Position numbers and translations under genes: made by a program. From the NCBI GenBank assembly GCA_900314365.1, contig OMVH01000006.1, positions 1 through 10,172 on the forward strand: a stretch of 10,172 nucleotides of DNA, in the 5' to 3' direction. Numbering within the stretch: the stretch's first letter is position 1; each line of letters opens with the position of its first letter. Under the pieces are notes generated by a model. It searched no databases and had not been told where the DNA came from. It saw only the letters and a list, made by a program, of their open reading frames with translations. Origin of the DNA: an uncultured Prevotella sp. Its GTDB lineage: Bacteria > Bacteroidota > Bacteroidia > Bacteroidales > Bacteroidaceae. Positions 7,828 through 10,172 of this stretch are shown here, piece by piece.

Positions 7828-8844
7828 CTATTTCCCCAACCACTCTTCAATTTCTTTTTCTGACAATCCTTGCTGACGCAATTTCTCACGCACACGATTC
7901 AACTGCTGGTCTTTCTGTGAGAGTTGCTTGTCTTTCTGTGAGAGTTGCTGGTCTTTCTGCGAGAGTTGCTGGTCTTTCTGTGAGAGTTGCTTGTCTTTCT
8001 GCGAGAGTTGCTTGTCTTTCTGCGAGAGTTGCTGGTCTTTCTGTGAGAGTTGCTGGTCTTTCTCCTTGATTTGTTTGTCGCGACTCATGATGGCGGTGTC
8101 GCGGTCCTCTATCGCCTGGAAATACTCGTCCTCCACGTTCATGTCCTGCCGCAGTTGAGAGTCGACAGAGGCCATGACGAGCCGATGGAGTATGTACTGC
8201 ATGTCGGCATCGTCCTCATAGTTTGCATCATCAAGTTCTACAACTTGCCGGTTGTCTTTCTCCTTGTTGGTTTGGTCAAAAACGCTGAGCACCTTTTCCA
8301 GCCTGTTGTTGATTTGTCCGTGCAGGAGAGGAATCTGAACGATGATACTGTCATGGGTAAGACTGTCGACAAATGGGTCGGGAAGTCCCTGCGTCACTTC
8401 ATTGCCCTCGTAGTCGCAGGGCTTATGGTTGACATAGAGCACGGGGACATTGATATTTCCCACCCTGTGGCCGAGGATGTAGACGGCCACCATCGGAATA
8501 CCGTAGGGAGGGCGCACCTCCTCGTGCACCATGTTTTCCGGATTGGCATACTGAGCGCCGAGATACTGCCGGAAGCGCAGGGTCTCTGTTTCCAACCATG
8601 TCTTTTGCAGTTCTATGAGAATCAGGTGCAGCGAACCGTCGTCCTGACGTACGCGCGCCCCGAAGTCGATGCGGAACATGGAGATGTTATCACGGTAGCC
8701 ATTGGTGTACTCGTTACGGCGTATCTGCACCTCTGCCACTTCTTTCTTTAGCAGCGCGGAGAGCACGGTGCGGGCAATGCGTTCATCCTCCATCAGATAT
8801 TTGAAGACGGAGTCATAGATGGGGTTTGCTACACGAATGATCAT
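7828..8844 (-). CDS. Rpn-family PD-(D/E)XK nuclease with heptad-repeat C-terminus
   Basis: Belongs to the Rpn / PDDEXK_2 family (recombination-promoting nuclease, often labelled putative transposase). In E. coli, members are DNA endonucleases with reported anti-phage activity. It has 338 residues. The nuclease domain (about 1-130) opens with NPIYDSVFKYLMEDE and carries the active-site pattern Asp60 in FRIDFG and Glu78-x-Gln80-Lys81 in LIELQK. A helical region follows. Residues 260-315 are an eight-unit heptad array, KEKDQQL then seven copies of SQKD[Q/K]QL, predicted to be a coiled coil. The end is NRVREKL...EIEEWLGK. The start ATG lies 16 bases after the stop of the AAA pseudogene, so it may use that gene's promoter; no strong box is seen just upstream. 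The gene is complete with intact catalytic residues. The antisense frames over the repeat are shadows. Confidence 0.88.
   Translation of the reverse strand: MIIRVANPIYDSVFKYLMEDERIARTVLSALLKKEVAEVQIRRNEYTNGYRDNISMFRIDFGARVRQDDGSLHLILIELQKTWLETETLRFRQYLGAQYANPENMVHEEVRPPYGIPMVAVYILGHRVGNINVPVLYVNHKPCDYEGNEVTQGLPDPFVDSLTHDSIIVQIPLLHGQINNRLEKVLSVFDQTNKEKDNRQVVELDDANYEDDADMQYILHRLVMASVDSQLRQDMNVEDEYFQAIEDRDTAIMSRDKQIKEKDQQLSQKDQQLSQKDKQLSQKDKQLSQKDQQLSQKDQQLSQKDKQLSQKDQQLNRVREKLRQQGLSEKEIEEWLGK
7900..8067. repeat. 21-bp tandem repeat array inside the Rpn gene
   Basis: Seven full 21-bp units (7900-8046) and one diverged unit (8047-8067) lie head to tail in frame. Units vary almost only at two places: CTGG or CTTG, which switches Gln and Lys in SQKD[Q/K]QL, and TGTGAG or TGCGAG, which is silent. 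Units that share the same pair of variants recur along the array, as expected from duplication by slippage or unequal exchange. Because 21 bp equals one heptad, gain or loss of a unit keeps both the reading frame and the coiled-coil register. Confidence 0.97.
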
Positions 8845-8860
8845 AATGCAACTTATTTTT

Positions 8861-9384
8861 TTATTCTACAATATTCTTCACTGATTTATCCACCACCCAT
8901 TCATCTACCGTATGCTTGCCGGCGTCGAAGCGTATGCCCGCCTTCAACTCCATGAGGTAGATGGCTTCGGGCATGAAGGCGACTATATCGGTGCGTCCTT
9001 CCGCTACTTTTACTTGCGTGCACACGTTGGTCCATAAACGCTTGCCAATGGTTCCATCATCCACATCAGCGTCTCGTGCAGGCCTTCGGCATTGTCCTGC
9101 CCTTTGGCCACGCTGAAATCAAGATGGAGCACGGGAAAATGCGTCCATTCCTTTTCTAATTCCATGATTTTAAGCCCTTCAAACAGCTCGCGGCCGCCTT
9201 CGAAATAGGATTGCAGAGTCGATGTGGGCAGCGACTTACCGAAGCGGCTGGGACGGCTCATGAAAATGAAGTAGTGTTCCTTTTGCCGTGCAAGGCCGGT
9301 CTTGTCATCGTAGAGATAAGATTCTCGTATGATTTCAGAGAATGTCTGTATGCCAACCGGATATTTTCTGGCCATCTGCTCCAT
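8861..9384 (-). pseudogene. Remnant of AAA-ATPase / DUF1703-type PD-(D/E)XK protein
   Basis: Family members are about 500-residue proteins with an N-terminal AAA-like ATPase domain and a C-terminal PD-(D/E)XK (DUF1703) domain, highly multicopy in Prevotella and relatives. Here an N-terminal part of about 125 residues remains from ATG 9384 (ARKYPVGIQTFSEIIRES, the P-loop stretch SRPSRFGKSLPTSTL, FPVLHLDF, ending near SVYGP). Its frame stops at 9010. In another frame, about 9064 to 8861, the C-terminal block continues: VAEGRTDIVAFMPEAIYLMELK, then immediately GIRFDAGKHTVDEWVV. The central ATPase and helical region is missing, with a frame change at about 9030-9050. A second, smaller gap seems to lie between MELK and GIRFD, where relatives carry about 30 more residues. 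The P-loop is also altered (RPSRFGKSLP against the usual RPRRFGKSLL). The family comparison is from memory. Confidence 0.8.
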
Positions 9385-9408
9385 AATGCGTACATCTTGT
9401 TTCTTTTG

Positions 9409-9439
9409 CAAACTTACGCAATTATTTTGTAATGTGCAA
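9409..9439 (-). promoter_or_regulatory. Promoter of the AAA remnant, possibly serving rpn
   Basis: On the - strand TTG (9439-9437), 20 bases, then TAAGTTTG (9416-9409) matches the Bacteroidota promoter in both boxes and spacing. The transcript would start near 9402, about 18 bases before the ATG at 9384. Since the pseudogene is only about 520 bases and rpn follows within 16 bases, this may now be the functional promoter of rpn. Confidence 0.7.
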
Positions 9440-9480
9440 CTTTAGACGATGGAATCTTTACATTCTCGGAGCTCGACAGT

Positions 9481-9591
9481 TTATAAACATAGATTCTCAA
9501 AGCCGTAAAGTAATTCAAGTTTGGCAAGTAGGATGTTCAATATAGTGTGCCATAGAACACTGTTGGATTTCATCCTTCGTTTTCTCACCAT
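9481..9591 (-). CDS. Possible 36-residue peptide, resembling smalltalk-type small proteins
   Basis: A short frame starts at ATG 9591 (or 9573) and ends at 9481. Its sequence is basic at the start (MVRKRRMKSNS) and then amphipathic or hydrophobic (WHTILNILLAKLELLYGF). The pattern W-x-T-I-L-N-I-L and a Cys near the end recall the roughly 30-residue smalltalk proteins of Bacteroidales, which are usually encoded near an amidase or HU-like gene. Neither neighbour is present, and the C-terminal half matches poorly. No promoter box is seen, and a 12-bp hairpin abuts the first ATG. It could equally be a chance frame or a decayed copy. Confidence 0.25.
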   Translation of the reverse strand: MVRKRRMKSNSVLWHTILNILLAKLELLYGFENLCL

Positions 9592-9620
9592 AGCAGAGCC
9601 AAGACACCCTTGGCTCTGCT
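9592..9620. other. Perfect 12-bp hairpin
   Basis: AGCAGAGCCAAG (9592-9603) and CTTGGCTCTGCT (9609-9620) are exact complements around the 5-base loop ACACC. Neither side is followed by a T run, so it is not a standard intrinsic terminator on either strand. On the - strand it ends directly before the ATG at 9591, where it could limit ribosome access if that small frame is real. Confidence 0.8.
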
Positions 9621-9664
9621 CATTTGACTTATCGAAAACATTCTTTTGCAACTTCCCTTTTTCT

Positions 9665-9874
9665 GGCGCACCCGATAAACCCTGTGGTTGGAGAAGGTGA
9701 CTCAAGACTACCGCATTTTTACAAAAACAAATAAAACCCTTACCGTGATGCAAGGGCTTCGCCCTTTGGTGTCTCTCCGTCACCGGCTTGCTCCGAAGCA
9801 AGCTTCGGCAAGTCGGTGGCGGCGAGTCACCAAGCCCTCGTTCCTCAGGCTTGCATCACAGTAAGTAAAACCTC
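9665..9874 (+). repeat. Structured repeat element, copy A
   Basis: In order, a 26-base block starting GGCGCACCCGA (9665-9690); an A/T block ATTTTTACAAAAAC to AAAACC (9715-9738); outer stem left arm CTTACCGTGATGCAAG (9739-9754); hairpin AAGGGC-TTC-GCCCTT (9752-9766); a long central arm (9766-9833); a short hairpin AAGCC (9832-9836)/GGCTT (9848-9852); outer stem right arm CTTGCATCACAGTAAG (9850-9865, one mismatch in 16); and AAAACCTC (9867-9874). The central arm pairs TTGGTG (9766-9771) with CACCAA (9828-9833), then CACCGGCTTG (9781-9790) with CAAGTCGGTG (9809-9818), capped by CCGAAG/CTTCGG. No ORF fits it. It is homologous to copy B in reverse orientation. The left limit is uncertain. Confidence 0.8.
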
Positions 9875-9978
9875 GCTCGTTCCTCGCTGAAAAACAGGCT
9901 AGCGCGTTGACTTGTACCACTGAAAAGATGGGCTAAATCCATCATATTGCGGATATTCACGGGTAGAGCTGTGTTTTT
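9875..9978. other. Spacer between the two inverted structured repeats
   Basis: 104 bases lie between the facing AAAACCTC (9867-9874) and GAGGTTTT (9979-9986) ends. It contains a direct repeat CTCGCT (9872-9877 and 9883-9888) and a hairpin GATGG (9927-9931)/CCATC (9939-9943). There is no ORF and no TAnnTTTG box on either strand. The first bases next to each copy still resemble each other (AAAAACAGGCT on one side, AAAAACACAGCT on the complement of the other), so the repeat may extend a little into the spacer. Confidence 0.6.
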
Positions 9979-10172
9979 GAGGTTTTCCTTTGTGCCAGCG
10001 TCATCATCCGACACAGGAGGATTTTGCCGTTTGCTGGGTGATGGCAGTTAGAGGCTTGCCTCTAACAAGCCATCATTCAGCAACGGCAAAGGGCTTTGGC
10101 CCTTGACGCTGGCACAAAGGTTTTTCTCGGTTTTTGTTAAAAAATAAAGCCACAGGCTTTGTCGGCTGTGCC
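9979..10172 (-). repeat. Structured repeat element, copy B (inverted, cut by window end)
   Basis: Reading 5' to 3' on the - strand, 10172-10147 resembles the 26-base block of copy A (20 of 26 bases by eye). A T/A-rich block down to 10119 follows, then outer stem arm 10120-10104. The rest is hairpin AAGGGC/GCCCTT (10104-10089), the central arm (10090-10023), a short hairpin ATCC/GGAT (10022-10006), the other outer arm (10003-9987) and AAAACCTC (9986-9979). The outer stem CCTTTGTGCCAGCGTCA / TGACGCTGGCACAAAGG is a perfect 17 bp. The central arm joins TTTGCCGTT (10023-10031) to AACGGCAAA (10082-10090), then GCTG/CAGC, TGATGGC/GCCATCA and GTTAGAGGC/GCCTCTAAC, about 31 bp in all. The element probably continues past 10172. 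Confidence 0.8.

Noticed and set aside
7455..8158. + strand frames across the 21-bp array (LSVRVAGLSARVA and SFCESCWSFCESC repeats)
   Set aside because: They are antisense translations of the Rpn heptad array. The - strand frame has the nuclease domain, catalytic residues and a sensible coiled coil.
9592..9801. Longer version of the - strand frame ending at 9481
   Set aside because: Most of it lies in the structured repeat and its arms, no ATG context is convincing, and composition looks random.
9867..9986. Invertible promoter between the AAAACCTC / GAGGTTTT inverted repeats
   Set aside because: The 104-base spacer has no TAnnTTTG box on either strand and no gene starts beside it within the window. 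The inverted ends are better explained as the edges of copies A and B.
9665..10172. Integron attC site, retron msr-msd, tRNA cloverleaf or CRISPR array for the structured repeats
   Set aside because: No GTTRRRY/RYYYAAC core pairs at the ends, no reverse transcriptase or integrase in the window, size and arms unlike tRNA, and only two inverted non-identical copies rather than regular direct repeats with spacers.

Overview
The window looks like chromosomal DNA of a member of the Bacteroidota, most probably a Prevotella-like Bacteroidales. The main signs are four promoter-like sites of the Bacteroidota type (TAnnTTTG near -7, usually with a TTG/TTTG-like box about 20 bases upstream), starts without Shine-Dalgarno sequences, and gene families typical of the group. 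These include an aguA-aguB putrescine pair, a ClC protein with the GAEAP signature and CBS tail, a DinF-type MATE protein, and the Rpn and DUF1703-type AAA genes that are abundant in Prevotella and Porphyromonas. The species is inferred, not proven.

Layout. Positions 1-309 are intergenic, with a possible terminator, a tandem 28-bp palindromic repeat and the aguA promoter. The + strand operon 310-2320 encodes agmatine deiminase and N-carbamoylputrescine amidase, the last two steps from agmatine to putrescine, and ends in a clear intrinsic terminator. The - strand then carries a closely spaced cluster read from 6317 down to 2369: fmt (initiator tRNA formylation), tsaC (t6A tRNA modification), a ClC chloride protein with two CBS domains, and an unknown two-segment membrane protein. 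A strong - strand promoter lies in the fmt/MATE intergenic region, back to back with the promoter of the + strand MATE transporter (6493-7821).

The accessory part starts at 7828. A complete Rpn-family PD-(D/E)XK nuclease gene lies tail to tail with the MATE gene, only 6 bases away. Its C-terminus is an in-frame array of 21-bp repeats encoding a heptad coiled coil. Immediately upstream is a collapsed AAA-ATPase/DUF1703 gene that has lost its centre but keeps a good promoter. Beyond it are a tiny uncertain ORF and about 550 bases with no convincing gene.

The most striking signal is in that last stretch. Two copies (about 9665-9874 and 9979-10172) of one structured repeat element lie in opposite orientation. 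They share flanking blocks and a small GGGC/GCCC hairpin, yet their long closing stems differ in sequence while both remain fully paired. This suggests selection on shape. No tRNA, rRNA, CRISPR array or intact insertion sequence was seen.
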